In this document: one piece after another, positions 43,067 to 51,717 of the stretch
How positions within the stretch are numbered: position 1 is the stretch's first letter
How the letters are laid out: every line of letters begins with the position of its first letter
From: Stenotrophomonas sp. ISL-67
GTDB taxonomy: Bacteria; Pseudomonadota; Gammaproteobacteria; Xanthomonadales; Xanthomonadaceae
NCBI RefSeq assembly: GCF_018612915.1
Contig: NZ_JAGGRL010000005.1
Location: 62,001-126,000, forward strand
Reading direction: 5' to 3'
Length of the DNA stretch: 64,000 nucleotides
Notes under the pieces: generated by a model
What the model was told of the DNA's origin: nothing
Databases searched by the model: none
What the model saw: the letters and a program-made list of their open reading frames with translations, nothing else
Made by a program: the position numbers and the translations under genes

Positions 43067-43729
43067 TCAGCGCGTCACAAAAACGTCGCCACTGGCCGCC
43101 ACCGTGCCCTGGACTACCTTGCGTGACGACAGATTTTCCACGGATACGCGTTCATTTTCACCTGCATCGGCCAGCGCCTTCCCCGCCACCCGGACCTCCA
43201 CACCGCCAAAGCGGGAGACCAGGGCCACGCTGTCGCCCCGGCGAATGAGACGCTGGGCCACCAGGTCGCTGGCCGACAACAGGCTGCCGGCACTCAGCGT
43301 ACGCCGGGCCACCCGCCCCACCGCCGCGGCCGGGTCGGCCAGGGCGGCACCGGCGATGCGGGCCACGTCGCGCTGTGCAGTCGTGATATCGGCCACCGCC
43401 AGCGTTTCTCCAGCGGCAATGCCACGGTTGAGGATCAGCACGGTCTGGTTGCGGCGTACCTTGACCGGCACGAACAGGCGCCAGCCGCCGGCATCGGGGC
43501 AGCTGACCTCCACGGTGCTGGTACCGGTCGGCTGGGCGCGCAGGTCCTGGCCGCATGCCGGCAGGCGCAGTGCCGAATCCAGGGTGGTGTCGCCTTCGCT
43601 GCCGGCCGGCAACGTGGACAGCGCGGCGGCACGGATGCTGTCCACCGGCTGCCAGCCGCCTGCCTGGGCGTGCGCAGGCGCACCTGCCAAGGTCGCGATG
43701 AAGATGGCAGCTATAACAAGGACACGCAT
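43067..43729 (-). CDS. flgA: flagellar P-ring assembly chaperone FlgA
   Basis: 220 residues from the ATG at 43729 (GGAG 6 bases upstream; it opens the signal peptide MRVLVIAAIFIATLAGAPAH). The C-terminal SAF-type domain is clear: VLNRGIAAGETLAVADITTA-like LILNRGIAAGETLAVADIT and VARRTLSAGSLLSASDLV, then LIRRGDSVALVSRFGGVEVR. FlgA helps FlgI assemble the P ring in the periplasm. Confidence 0.93.
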   Translation of the reverse strand: MRVLVIAAIFIATLAGAPAHAQAGGWQPVDSIRAAALSTLPAGSEGDTTLDSALRLPACGQDLRAQPTGTSTVEVSCPDAGGWRLFVPVKVRRNQTVLILNRGIAAGETLAVADITTAQRDVARIAGAALADPAAAVGRVARRTLSAGSLLSASDLVAQRLIRRGDSVALVSRFGGVEVRVAGKALADAGENERVSVENLSSRKVVQGTVAASGDVFVTR

Positions 43730-43745
43730 GGCGGCTCCGGGGGCA

Positions 43746-43761
43746 TGGCACATGTGCAGCA
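43746..43761 (+). promoter_or_regulatory. possible sigma-54 promoter of cheV
   Basis: TGGCAC-ATGTG-CAGCA keeps GG and GC 12 bases apart, but the -12 element is CAGC rather than TTGC. It reads toward cheV, about 75 bases away. Confidence 0.4.
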
Positions 43762-43764
43762 CCC

Positions 43765-43780
43765 TGCAAGCGCCGTGCCG
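43765..43780 (-). promoter_or_regulatory. sigma-54 promoter of flgA
   Basis: On the minus strand CGGCACGGCGCTTGCA, with GG and GC 12 bases apart and a consensus TTGCA. The flgA ATG lies 36 bases downstream. Confidence 0.75.
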
Positions 43781-43835
43781 TTCACATGCACCGCACCCCG
43801 CTCAAGTGATCGCCGTTGGCGCCGATACCCCCTCC

Positions 43836-44780
43836 ATGTCACATGACCTGCTCAACCGCATCGACCAGCGAACACGCCTGGCTGGCCACAACCGCCTCGC
43901 CCTGCTGCTGTTCCGCCTTGGCGGACGTCAGCTTTTTGGCGTCAACGTGTTCAAGGTGCAGGAAGTCCTGCGCCGGCCGGACCTGTTCCAGGTACCCGGG
44001 CTGCCCAGCCAGTTCGCCGGCGTGGCCGACGTGCGTGGCCGCTCGGTGCCGGTACTGGACCTGGGCCTGGCGATTGGCCACCCCGAACGCGAGCCGGACG
44101 CCGATAAGACGCCGGGCTACCTGGTGGTGACCGAGTTCAACCGCTCCATCCAGGGCTTCCTGGTGAGCGGCGTGGAACGGATCGTCAATATTGCGGTGGA
44201 AGACATCCACCCACCGCCGGAGCTGGGCGCCGAATCGAGCTACCTCACCGCAGTGACCCGTTTCCAGGGCGAGCTGATCCAGGTGATCGACGTGGAAAGC
44301 GTGCTGGCCGACATCGCCCAGATCCGTGGCGAGGCCGTGCTGGACCCGTCGATGGCGCTGCCGGCCGACGCCCCGCAACTGCAGGTGCTGGTGGTGGACG
44401 ACTCGCGCGTGGCCCGCCAGCAGATCCGCAGCGTGCTGGACCAGCTGGGCGTGGGTGCCACCCTGCTGTCAGATGGCAAGCAGGCGCTGGACCACCTGCT
44501 GCAGATCCACGCCGCCGGCGAAAACCCGGCCGAGCGCTACGCCATGGTCATTTCGGACATTGAAATGCCCGCCATGGACGGCTACACCCTGACGACGGAA
44601 ATCCGTCGCCATCCCGGTCTGGCCGGTCTGTACGTGCTGCTGCATACCTCGCTGTCGGGCGTATTCAACAACGCCATGGTCGAACGGGTCGGCGCCAACG
44701 CGTTCGTGGCCAAGTATTCCCCGCACGAACTGGCGGATTTCGTGCTCGACCGCCTGCGAAAGGTCGCCGAGGCCGCGTAG
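43836..44780 (+). CDS. cheV: chemotaxis protein CheV
   Basis: 314 residues. A CheW-like domain (RLALLLFRLGGRQLFGVNVF, VPGLPSQFAGVADVRG, RSVPVLDLGLAIG) is followed by a receiver with VLVVDDSRVAR, acceptor Asp in MVISDIEMPAMDGY and Lys in FVAKYSP. CheV couples receptors to CheA and buffers phosphoryl flow. It is divergent from flgA and precedes the main flagellar operon. Confidence 0.95.
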   Translation: MSHDLLNRIDQRTRLAGHNRLALLLFRLGGRQLFGVNVFKVQEVLRRPDLFQVPGLPSQFAGVADVRGRSVPVLDLGLAIGHPEREPDADKTPGYLVVTEFNRSIQGFLVSGVERIVNIAVEDIHPPPELGAESSYLTAVTRFQGELIQVIDVESVLADIAQIRGEAVLDPSMALPADAPQLQVLVVDDSRVARQQIRSVLDQLGVGATLLSDGKQALDHLLQIHAAGENPAERYAMVISDIEMPAMDGYTLTTEIRRHPGLAGLYVLLHTSLSGVFNNAMVERVGANAFVAKYSPHELADFVLDRLRKVAEAA

Positions 44781-44810
44781 GTCACGCCCTGCGTGGCGCC
44801 GGGCACCCCG

Positions 44811-45333
44811 AGGGCCGGCCAACGGCCGGCGCTACCGGGTGGCGGCCACCGTTTGATGGATACGGGTCCCCGATGGGCCCATGGTTGATTGATCCGGATC
44901 CCGATGGGCCCGTAACGGTTCGTAGCCCCGGCCGTTGGCCGGACACCGCGCGCAGCGCGGCCCAAGTGTCCGGAGGCGGCAAAAATGCCGTTCCGGTCAT
45001 GCGTCCGGCGTTTAAAGGTTCCGAAGCCGACGGTAGCGCCGGCCGTTGGCCGGCTGCTCTTCGTTCCGGGGTCATGAACCCCCTGACAGGCGGCTTCGGA
45101 ACCTCTAAACGCCGGGGTGTTGGCCGCCATCGTTGCGTGACCGCCTCCGGACACTTGGGCCGCGCTGCGCGCGGTGTCCGGCCAACGGCCGGGGCTACGA
45201 ATTGTTACGTAACGTCCGCAGATCGGGATCAATCAACCATGGGCCCATCGGGACCCGGGTCAATCAACCATGGGCCCATTGGGATCGGGGTCAATCAACC
45301 ACGGGCCCATTGGGATCCGGATCAACCAACCCG
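44811..45333. repeat. large composite inverted-repeat element with perfect 60-bp arms
   Basis: 44920-44979 and 45141-45200 are perfect inverted copies over 60 bp, beginning TCGTAGCCCCGGCCGTTGG. Inside them lies a second inverted pair, 45005-45029 with 45091-45115 (24 of 25), flanking a SMAG palindrome at about 45031-45056. Outside are tandem copies of a GGGCCCAT/GATTGAT block in opposite orientations. A SMAG unit at 44811-44835 precedes it. It fills the 612-bp gap between cheV and flgB up to the sigma-54 promoter. Confidence 0.9.
45229..45333. repeat. 31-bp tandem repeats before flgB
   Basis: Copies begin at 45229, 45260, 45291 and (partial) 45322. Each contains TCAATCAACCATGGGCCCAT or a close variant followed by GGGA.C. 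The inverted form of the same block occurs about twice at 44859-44915. Confidence 0.85.
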
Positions 45334-45344
45334 CCCCCCCTTTC

Positions 45345-45360
45345 TGGCACACCCCTTGCA
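45345..45360 (+). promoter_or_regulatory. sigma-54 promoter of the flgB operon
   Basis: TGGCACACCCCTTGCA: GG at 45346-45347 and GC at 45358-45359 with consensus flanks. The flgB ATG is 33 bases downstream. Confidence 0.85.
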
Positions 45361-45392
45361 CCCTCCCCCACATCGTCCCGTGGGAGAGCGCC

Positions 45393-45788
45393 ATGCCCAA
45401 CCTGATTTCCGACTATCTGGGTGTCCATGCCCAGGCCATGCCGTTGCGCGAGCAGCGGATGAAGCTGATTGCCAGCAACCTGAGCAATGCCGATACCCCC
45501 GGGTACAAGGCCCAGGACCTGGACTTCGATGCCGCCCTGCGCAACGCCCAGGGTGCCGACAGCAACGGGCTCATGCGCACCACCAATGAGCAGCACTTCG
45601 CCATCGGCGGCGGGCTCAACCCGTTCCAGGTCACCAAGGAAGGCGTGCAGCCCAGCATCGACGGCAACACCGTCGACCCGGATGCCGAGCGCGCCGCCTA
45701 TGGCCGCGCCGCGCTGGAATACCGCGCCTCGCTGAGCTTCGTCGAATCCAAGGTGCGCTCCATGCTCACCGCGATCACGGGGCAATAA
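45393..45788 (+). CDS. flgB: flagellar proximal rod protein FlgB
   Basis: 131 residues. LREQRMKLIASNLSNADTPG is the rod/hook N-terminal helix and motif; the C-terminal helix is LEYRASLSFVESKVRSMLTA. GGGAG precedes the ATG. First gene of the operon, 3 bases from flgC. Confidence 0.95.
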   Translation: MPNLISDYLGVHAQAMPLREQRMKLIASNLSNADTPGYKAQDLDFDAALRNAQGADSNGLMRTTNEQHFAIGGGLNPFQVTKEGVQPSIDGNTVDPDAERAAYGRAALEYRASLSFVESKVRSMLTAITGQ

Positions 45789-45791
45789 GCC

Positions 45792-46199
45792 ATGAGCAAC
45801 CTGCCCATTTTCGATATCGCCGGTTCGGCGCTGCAGGCCCAGTCCGTGCGCATGAGCACGCTGGCTTCCAACCTGTCCAACGCCGACACCATCGCCGGCT
45901 CGGCCGATGCCGTCTACAAGCCGCTGGAGCCGATCTTCCAGTCGGTCACCAGCCGCACCGATCCGAACATCACTACCGTCCAGGTCAAGGAAATCAGCCA
46001 GAGCAACGCCGCGCCGATCAAGCGCTACGAGCCCGGCCATCCGCTCGCCGATGGCGACGGCTACATCTACCAGCCCGATGTCGACCCCGTCGCCCAGATG
46101 GTCAACCTGATCTCGACCTCGCGCAATTACCAGGCCGGCGTGGAGATGCTCACCACCGCCAAGGAACTGGCGCTGGCCACCCTGACCATGGGTCGCTGA
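45792..46199 (+). CDS. flgC: flagellar proximal rod protein FlgC
   Basis: 135 residues with SALQAQSVRMSTLASNLSNA at the N-terminus and the FlgC C-terminal VDPVAQMVNLISTSRNYQAG followed by VEMLTTAKELALATLTMGR. It forms part of the rod between the MS ring and FlgG. Confidence 0.95.
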   Translation: MSNLPIFDIAGSALQAQSVRMSTLASNLSNADTIAGSADAVYKPLEPIFQSVTSRTDPNITTVQVKEISQSNAAPIKRYEPGHPLADGDGYIYQPDVDPVAQMVNLISTSRNYQAGVEMLTTAKELALATLTMGR

Positions 46200-46225
46200 C
46201 CTTACTTATTGCAGGACATACCGTC

Positions 46226-46906
46226 ATGAGCACCACCACCGGCGTCGGCAACACCGATATCTACAGCGCCCTGGGCCTGAATGCGCCCAACAGCGATACC
46301 ACCAAGAAGAAGGACACCCTGGACCAGGCCGACTTCCTGCGCCTGATGACCGAACAGCTGCAACACCAGGACCCGCTCAAGCCGATGGACAACACCCAGA
46401 TGGTGGCGCAGATGGCGCAGCTGTCGCAGGTGCAGGGCATCAACGACCTCAACAGCACGGTCAAGGGTTTCCAGGAATCGATGGCCGGCGACCAGGTGCT
46501 GCGCGGTGCCGCGCTGGTCGGTCACGACGTGCTGGTGCCGTCCACCAAATGGCAGCTGGAAACCGAAGGCGATACCAGCGGCATGGTTGCCGCCCCCGGT
46601 GCCGGCTTCGTCACCGTGGACATCACCGATGCCAACGGGGTGAAGGTCACCCAGCTGAGCGTGGAAGCCAAGGAAGCCGGTGAAGTCACCTTCAACTGGG
46701 ACGGCAAGGATGCCAACGGCAACCGCATGGCCGCCGGCAGCTACACCATCGCCGCCACCCATACCGACAGCGCCGGCACCCAGACCAAGATCAATACCTA
46801 CGTCGAAGCGCCGGTGGAAAGCGTCACCGTCGGCTCGGACGGCCTGTACCTCAACCTCAAGGGCCTGGGCACGGCCCCGATCGAATACGTGCTGCGCGTC
46901 AGCTGA
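46226..46906 (+). CDS. flgD: hook-cap/scaffold protein FlgD
   Basis: 226 residues. The N-terminal QADFLRLMTEQLQHQDPLKP and MDNTQMVAQMAQLSQVQG motif is diagnostic; the centre and C-terminus hold the FlgD tudor/FLgD-Ig beta domains (FNWDGKDANGNRMAAGSYTI). It caps the growing hook. AGGA precedes the start. Confidence 0.95.
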   Translation: MSTTTGVGNTDIYSALGLNAPNSDTTKKKDTLDQADFLRLMTEQLQHQDPLKPMDNTQMVAQMAQLSQVQGINDLNSTVKGFQESMAGDQVLRGAALVGHDVLVPSTKWQLETEGDTSGMVAAPGAGFVTVDITDANGVKVTQLSVEAKEAGEVTFNWDGKDANGNRMAAGSYTIAATHTDSAGTQTKINTYVEAPVESVTVGSDGLYLNLKGLGTAPIEYVLRVS

Positions 46907-46937
46907 GTCCCTTCGTCACGCATCCAAGGAGAACCCC

Positions 46938-48161
46938 ATGGGCTTCAATGTTTCGCTGTCCGGCATCAATGCCGCCAATGCCGACCTGAACGTCACCGCC
47001 AACAACATCGCCAACGTCAACACCACCGGCTTCAAGGAATCGCGCGCCGAGTTCGCCGACCTGTTCTCGGCCACCAGCTACGGCCTGTCCAAGAACGCGG
47101 TAGGTTCGGGCGTGCGCCTGAGCAACGTGGCCCAGCAGTTCTCGCAGGGCAACAACGAGCAGACCGGGCGCAGCCTGGACATGGCGATTTCCGGTGAGGG
47201 CTTCTTCACCATGAGCATGAACGGTGCCCGCGTGTACTCGCGCGCCGGCAACTTCCAGACCGACCAGGCCGGCTACGTGACCAACCCACAGGGCGCACGC
47301 CTGCAGGTGTTCGCGCCGAACGCCGATGGCACCAGCTTCGACAGCGGCCGCCTCACCGACCTGCAGCTGCTCACCACCGACAGCCCGCCCCAGCAGACCG
47401 GCAAGGTCAACGTGGCCTTCACCCTGCCGGCCAACGCCAGTGAACCGACCCTGGGCACGTTCGACCCGACCGACTCCAACAGCTACAACCAGTCCACCGG
47501 CGGCATCACCGTGTACGACTCGCTGGGCGTGAGCCACACCCAGACCTCCTACTTCGTCAAGACCGCCAACGCCAACGAATGGCAGGTCTACAACTATGTC
47601 GATGGCCAGGCGGTCGGCACCCCGACCACGCTGAACTTCAACGACGCCGGCGCGCTGACCAACCCGGCCAACGGCCAGATCGTGATGGATCCGTTCACCC
47701 CCACCACCGGCGCCGGCACCCTGGCAATGACCCTGGATGTCACCGGTTCGACCCAGTACGGCGAGAAGTTCGCGCTGCGCAACACCCAGCAGGATGGCTA
47801 CGCGGCCGGCAAGCTCAACGAAATCACCGTGTCTGAAGACGGCGTGGTCTACGCCCGCTACACCAACGGCGACGACAAGGCGCTGGGCCAGGTCGCGCTG
47901 ACCACCTTCAACAACGCGCAGGGCCTGGAAGCCAAGGGCAACAACCTGTGGGTGGAAACCTTCGGCTCCGGCACCCCGCGTACGGGTGCGCCAGACAGCT
48001 CCAACCTGGGCAAGGTCCAGGCCGGTTCGCTGGAAGCCTCCACGGTCGACCTGACCGAACAGCTGGTCAACATGATCACCGCCCAGCGCAACTTCCAGGC
48101 CAACTCGCAGATGGTTTCCACCATGGACCAGATCACCCAGACCATCATCAACATCCGTTGA
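46938..48161 (+). CDS. flgE: flagellar hook protein FlgE
   Basis: 407 residues. N-terminal SLSGINAANADLNVTANNIA and NVNTTGFKESRAEFADLF; C-terminal LTEQLVNMITAQRNFQANSQ. AAGGAG lies 6 bases before the ATG at 46938; the longer open frame upstream overlaps flgD in another frame and is not used. Confidence 0.95.
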   Translation: MGFNVSLSGINAANADLNVTANNIANVNTTGFKESRAEFADLFSATSYGLSKNAVGSGVRLSNVAQQFSQGNNEQTGRSLDMAISGEGFFTMSMNGARVYSRAGNFQTDQAGYVTNPQGARLQVFAPNADGTSFDSGRLTDLQLLTTDSPPQQTGKVNVAFTLPANASEPTLGTFDPTDSNSYNQSTGGITVYDSLGVSHTQTSYFVKTANANEWQVYNYVDGQAVGTPTTLNFNDAGALTNPANGQIVMDPFTPTTGAGTLAMTLDVTGSTQYGEKFALRNTQQDGYAAGKLNEITVSEDGVVYARYTNGDDKALGQVALTTFNNAQGLEAKGNNLWVETFGSGTPRTGAPDSSNLGKVQAGSLEASTVDLTEQLVNMITAQRNFQANSQMVSTMDQITQTIINIR

Positions 48162-48196
48162 TGAGCCACTGATCGACGCAGCACGGGAACACAACA

Positions 48197-48949
48197 ATGG
48201 ACAAGGCACTCTACGTCGCGATGACCGGTGCACGTGCGTCCCTGCAGGCGCAGGGTACGCTGTCGCACAACCTGGCCAACACCGATACGCCCGGATTCAA
48301 GGAAGCCCTCGCCAACACCGAGGCCTTCCCGATCAAGGGCGCCGGCTACGCCTCGCGCGTGGACGCCCTGCACGTTGATGCCGGCTTCAACCGGCGCCAG
48401 GGCGCCCAGCACGTCACCGGCAATGCGCTGGACCTGTCGCTGGACGCCGGCAACTGGCTTGCCGTGCAGGCGCCGACTGGCGGCGGCGAGGCCTATACGC
48501 GCGGCGCGTCGCTGTCGATCACGCCGAACGGCCAGCTGGTCACCGCCGGCGGCCACCCGGTGCTGGACGAGAACGGCGCGCCTATCGCGGTTCCGCCGCA
48601 CCAGGCAATGGACATCGGCAACGACGGCACCATCTCGATCATCCCGCAGGGCGAAGGCCCGCAGACCATGGCCGTGATCGGCCGCCTGCGCGTGGTGGCG
48701 GCCGAGGATGCGCGGCTGGAGCGCGGGCTGGACGGACTGATGCGCAATACCGACCCGCAGCAGCCGTTCGTGCAGGCCCAGGGCAAGTCGCTGGACAGCG
48801 GCCAGCTGGAAGGCAGCAACGTCGATGCCGCCGGCGCGCTGGTACAGATGATCCAGCTGCAGCGGCAGTACGAAATGCAGGTGAAGGTGATCAAGCACGG
48901 CGACGAAAACGCCCGCAGCGCCAATTCCCTGCTGCGCCTGGGCAGCTGA
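48197..48949 (+). CDS. flgF: flagellar rod protein FlgF
   Basis: 250 residues. YVAMTGARASLQAQGTLSHN and LANTDTPGFKEALANTEAFP at the N-terminus; LVQMIQLQRQYEMQVKVIKH at the C-terminus. Rod component between FlgC and FlgG. Followed by a 105-bp gap holding a second sigma-54 site. Confidence 0.95.
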   Translation: MDKALYVAMTGARASLQAQGTLSHNLANTDTPGFKEALANTEAFPIKGAGYASRVDALHVDAGFNRRQGAQHVTGNALDLSLDAGNWLAVQAPTGGGEAYTRGASLSITPNGQLVTAGGHPVLDENGAPIAVPPHQAMDIGNDGTISIIPQGEGPQTMAVIGRLRVVAAEDARLERGLDGLMRNTDPQQPFVQAQGKSLDSGQLEGSNVDAAGALVQMIQLQRQYEMQVKVIKHGDENARSANSLLRLGS

Positions 48950-48981
48950 GCGGCAGCCCCGACGTAATCCTGGCGCGGTTG

Positions 48982-48997
48982 TGGCACGCGCCATGCA
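48982..48997 (+). promoter_or_regulatory. internal sigma-54 promoter before flgG
   Basis: TGGCACGCGCCATGCA: GG at 48983-48984 and GC at 48995-48996. It lies in the only sizeable gap (105 bp) of the flgB-flgL cluster and 58 bases before flgG. Confidence 0.7.
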
Positions 48998-49054
48998 TCA
49001 GCCAGAACAACGGCCACCCCGGGTGGCCACCCGCACCAACACAGGAACAAGGCC

Positions 49055-49840
49055 ATGAACCAGGCATTGTGGATCGCCAAGACCGGACTGGATGCGCAGC
49101 AGACGCGCATGTCGGTGGTTTCCAACAACCTCGCCAACACCAACACCACCGGCTTCAAGCAGGACCGTGCCAGCTTCGAGGACCTGCTGTACCAGCAGGT
49201 GCGCCAGCCTGGCGGTTCCTCCTCGGCACAGACGCAGCTGCCGACCGGCCTGCAGCTGGGTACCGGCGTGCGCGTGGTGGCCACGTCGAAGAATTTCGAA
49301 CAGGGTAGCCAGCAGCAGACCGGCCGCGCGCTGGACGTGATGGTCAACGGCCGTGGCTTCTTCGAAGTGCAGATGCCCGATGGTTCGTCGGCCTACACGC
49401 GTGATGGTTCGTTCCAGCGCAACCAGGATGGCGAGCTGGTCACCAACAGCGGCTACCCGGTGCAGCCGGGCATCCAGATTCCGGAAGGGGCGCAGTCGCT
49501 GACCATCGGTACCGACGGCACCATCAGCGTGAAGATGGCCGACGACGCCGCTTCGGTCGAAATTGGCGCGCTCACCCTGACCGACTTCGTCAATCCGGCA
49601 GGCCTGCAGGCACGCGGTGAAAACCTGTTCCTGGAAACCACCGCCTCTGGCCCGGCACAGAACGGCAACCCCGGCCTGAACGGCCTGGGCAGCGTGGTGC
49701 AGGGTGCGCTGGAAGGCAGCAACGTCAACGTGGTCGAAGAGCTGGTGTCGATGATCGAAACCCAGCGCGCCTACGAAATGAACGCCAAGGCGATCTCCAC
49801 GACCGACTCCATGCTCGGCTATCTCAACAACAACGTCTGA
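49055..49840 (+). CDS. flgG: flagellar distal rod protein FlgG
   Basis: 261 residues. [20 protein letters not shown] and [20 protein letters not shown] at the N-terminus, [20 protein letters not shown] at the C-terminus. Length matches the family exactly. Probably begins a second transcript. Confidence 0.96.
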   Translation: MNQALWIAKTGLDAQQTRMSVVSNNLANTNTTGFKQDRASFEDLLYQQVRQPGGSSSAQTQLPTGLQLGTGVRVVATSKNFEQGSQQQTGRALDVMVNGRGFFEVQMPDGSSAYTRDGSFQRNQDGELVTNSGYPVQPGIQIPEGAQSLTIGTDGTISVKMADDAASVEIGALTLTDFVNPAGLQARGENLFLETTASGPAQNGNPGLNGLGSVVQGALEGSNVNVVEELVSMIETQRAYEMNAKAISTTDSMLGYLNNNV

Positions 49841-49862
49841 TCGGTTGAACCGGGAACCTGCC

Positions 49863-50555
49863 ATGTCGCCTCTGCGCCCTACCCTTCGCCTGCTGCTCGC
49901 CAGCGCCGTGATCGCCCTGCTTGGCGGCTGCGTCATTGCAGGCGACGTGCGCCCCTACCCGGCGATGGCGCCGGTGGTACCGGTGGTTGCGCCGAGCGCG
50001 CCCGCCACGGCTGGCGCGATCTACGCCGCCGGCCCCGGGCTGCAGCTGTACTCGGATCGCCGCGCGCGTGATGTCGGTGACCTGCTGACCATCACCCTGA
50101 CCGAAAGCACCACCGCGCAGACCACCGCCAACACCAGTACTGACAAGGAATCCAACCTTGCGCTGGGCACGCCCACCCTGTTCGGTGCACCGGTGACCCT
50201 GGGCGGCAAGGACATCCTGGGTGCCAGCGCGACCGGCTCGCGCGACTTCACCGGCAAGGGCACCAGCGCGCAGAGCAACCGCCTGCAGGGCAGCGTGACC
50301 GTCACCGTGATGCAGCGCCTGCCCAACGGCAACCTGGTCGTGCAGGGCGCCAAGAACCTGCGGTTGAACCAGGGCGATGAGCTGGTGCAGGTGCAGGGCG
50401 TCGTGCGTGCGGCGGACATCTTCCCGGACAACACCATTCCTTCCAGCCGCGTGGCCGATGCCCGCATCGTTTACGGCGGCCGCGGTCCCGTTGCGCAGTC
50501 CAATGCGATGGGCTGGCTGAGTCGTTTCTTCAACTCGGCGCTGGTGCCGTTCTGA
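49863..50555 (+). CDS. flgH: flagellar L-ring lipoprotein FlgH
   Basis: 230 residues from the ATG at 49863. Lipobox LLGGC at about residues 21-25 marks it as an outer-membrane lipoprotein. L-ring motifs: [20 protein letters not shown] and [20 protein letters not shown] start 6 codons upstream would only lengthen the signal peptide. Confidence 0.95.
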   Translation: MSPLRPTLRLLLASAVIALLGGCVIAGDVRPYPAMAPVVPVVAPSAPATAGAIYAAGPGLQLYSDRRARDVGDLLTITLTESTTAQTTANTSTDKESNLALGTPTLFGAPVTLGGKDILGASATGSRDFTGKGTSAQSNRLQGSVTVTVMQRLPNGNLVVQGAKNLRLNQGDELVQVQGVVRAADIFPDNTIPSSRVADARIVYGGRGPVAQSNAMGWLSRFFNSALVPF

Positions 50556-50562
50556 GGCTGAT

Positions 50563-51717
50563 ATGAAGAGCATTTTTTCGATTATTTCCGCGAAGCGGGG
50601 CAGAGCCTTTCAGCGGGGCAGAGCCCCGCTCTACGCCATTTTTATCACCCTGTTCTGCATGTCTTCGGCGTCGGCTGAGCGGATCAAGGACCTGGCCCAG
50701 GTCGGCGGCGTGCGCGGCAATGCGCTGGTGGGCTACGGCCTGGTGGTGGGCCTGGATAACAGCGGCGACCGCACCAGCCAGGCACCCTTCACCGTGCAGA
50801 GCCTGAAGAACCTGCTGGGCGAGCTGGGCGTGAACGTGCCGGCCAACGTCAACCCGCAGTTGAAGAACGTGGCCGCAGTGGCGATCCATGCCGAGCTGCC
50901 GCCCTTCGCCAAGCCCGGCCAGCCGATCGACATCACGGTGTCCTCGATCGGCAACGCGGTGTCGCTGCGCGGCGGTTCGCTGCTGATGGCCCCCCTGCGC
51001 GGTGCCGATGGCCAGGTCTACGCCATCGCCCAGGGCAACCTGGTGGTGGGCGGCTTCGGTGCGCAGGGCAAGGACGGTTCACGGGTGTCGGTCAACGTGC
51101 CCAGCGTCGGTCGCATTCCCAACGGCGCCACCGTCGAACGCGCCCTGCCCGACGTGTTCAGCGCCGGTGGCGATATCACCTTGAACCTGCACAAGAACGA
51201 CTTCACCACGGTATCGCGCATGGTCGCCGCGTTGAACAACGCGTTCGGCGAAGGCGCGGCGCGTGCGGTGGATGGCGTGACCGTGGCCGTGCAATCGCCC
51301 AACGACCCGGGCGCACGCATCGGCCTGCTGGCCCGCATCGAAAACCTGGAACTCACCCCCGGCACCGCGCCGGCCAAGGTGGTGGTCAACTCGCGTACCG
51401 GCACCGTGGTCATCGGCGCGCAGGTGCGGGTAGGCGCAGCGGCCATCTCGCATGGCTCGCTCACCGTGACCATCAACGAAAATACCAACGTCAGCCAGCC
51501 CAATGCGTTTGCCGGGGGACAGACCGTGGCCACGCCGCAGTCGACCATCACCGCCACCAACGACGGCAGCCGCATGTTCAAGTTCAACGGCGGCAACACG
51601 CTGGATGAGATCGTGCACGCGGTCAATGCCGTGGGCGCCGCACCGGGCGACCTGATCGCGATCCTGGAGGCCCTCAAGCAGGCCGGCGCGCTCAGTGCCG
51701 AACTCGAGGTGATCTGA
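50563..51717 (+). CDS. flgI: flagellar P-ring protein FlgI with a repeat-derived signal peptide
   Basis: 384 residues. The mature part ([20 protein letters not shown] onward) is typical, with [20 protein letters not shown] and the C-terminal [20 protein letters not shown]. The signal peptide is odd: residues 11-24 ([14 protein letters not shown]) are encoded by a SMAG repeat and a partial copy, and the hydrophobic core [14 protein letters not shown] follows directly. The repeat therefore supplies the positively charged N-region in frame. The next gene, flgJ, overlaps by one base (TGATG). Confidence 0.95.
   Translation: MKSIFSIISAKRGRAFQRGRAPLYAIFITLFCMSSASAERIKDLAQVGGVRGNALVGYGLVVGLDNSGDRTSQAPFTVQSLKNLLGELGVNVPANVNPQLKNVAAVAIHAELPPFAKPGQPIDITVSSIGNAVSLRGGSLLMAPLRGADGQVYAIAQGNLVVGGFGAQGKDGSRVSVNVPSVGRIPNGATVERALPDVFSAGGDITLNLHKNDFTTVSRMVAALNNAFGEGAARAVDGVTVAVQSPNDPGARIGLLARIENLELTPGTAPAKVVVNSRTGTVVIGAQVRVGAAAISHGSLTVTINENTNVSQPNAFAGGQTVATPQSTITATNDGSRMFKFNGGNTLDEIVHAVNAVGAAPGDLIAILEALKQAGALSAELEVI
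50593..50634. repeat. SMAG unit and partial copy inside the flgI coding sequence
   Basis: AGCGGGGC-AGA-GCCCCGCT (50612-50630) followed by CTAC is a complete GTAG-headed stem-loop. A partial copy, AAGCGGGGCAGAGCC, lies at 50593-50607. Both are translated as part of the FlgI signal peptide. Confidence 0.85.

Noticed and set aside
45229..45333. CRISPR-like array
   Set aside because: The 31-bp units are contiguous with no variable spacers, are only about three and a half in number, and match the inverted copies at the other end of the element.
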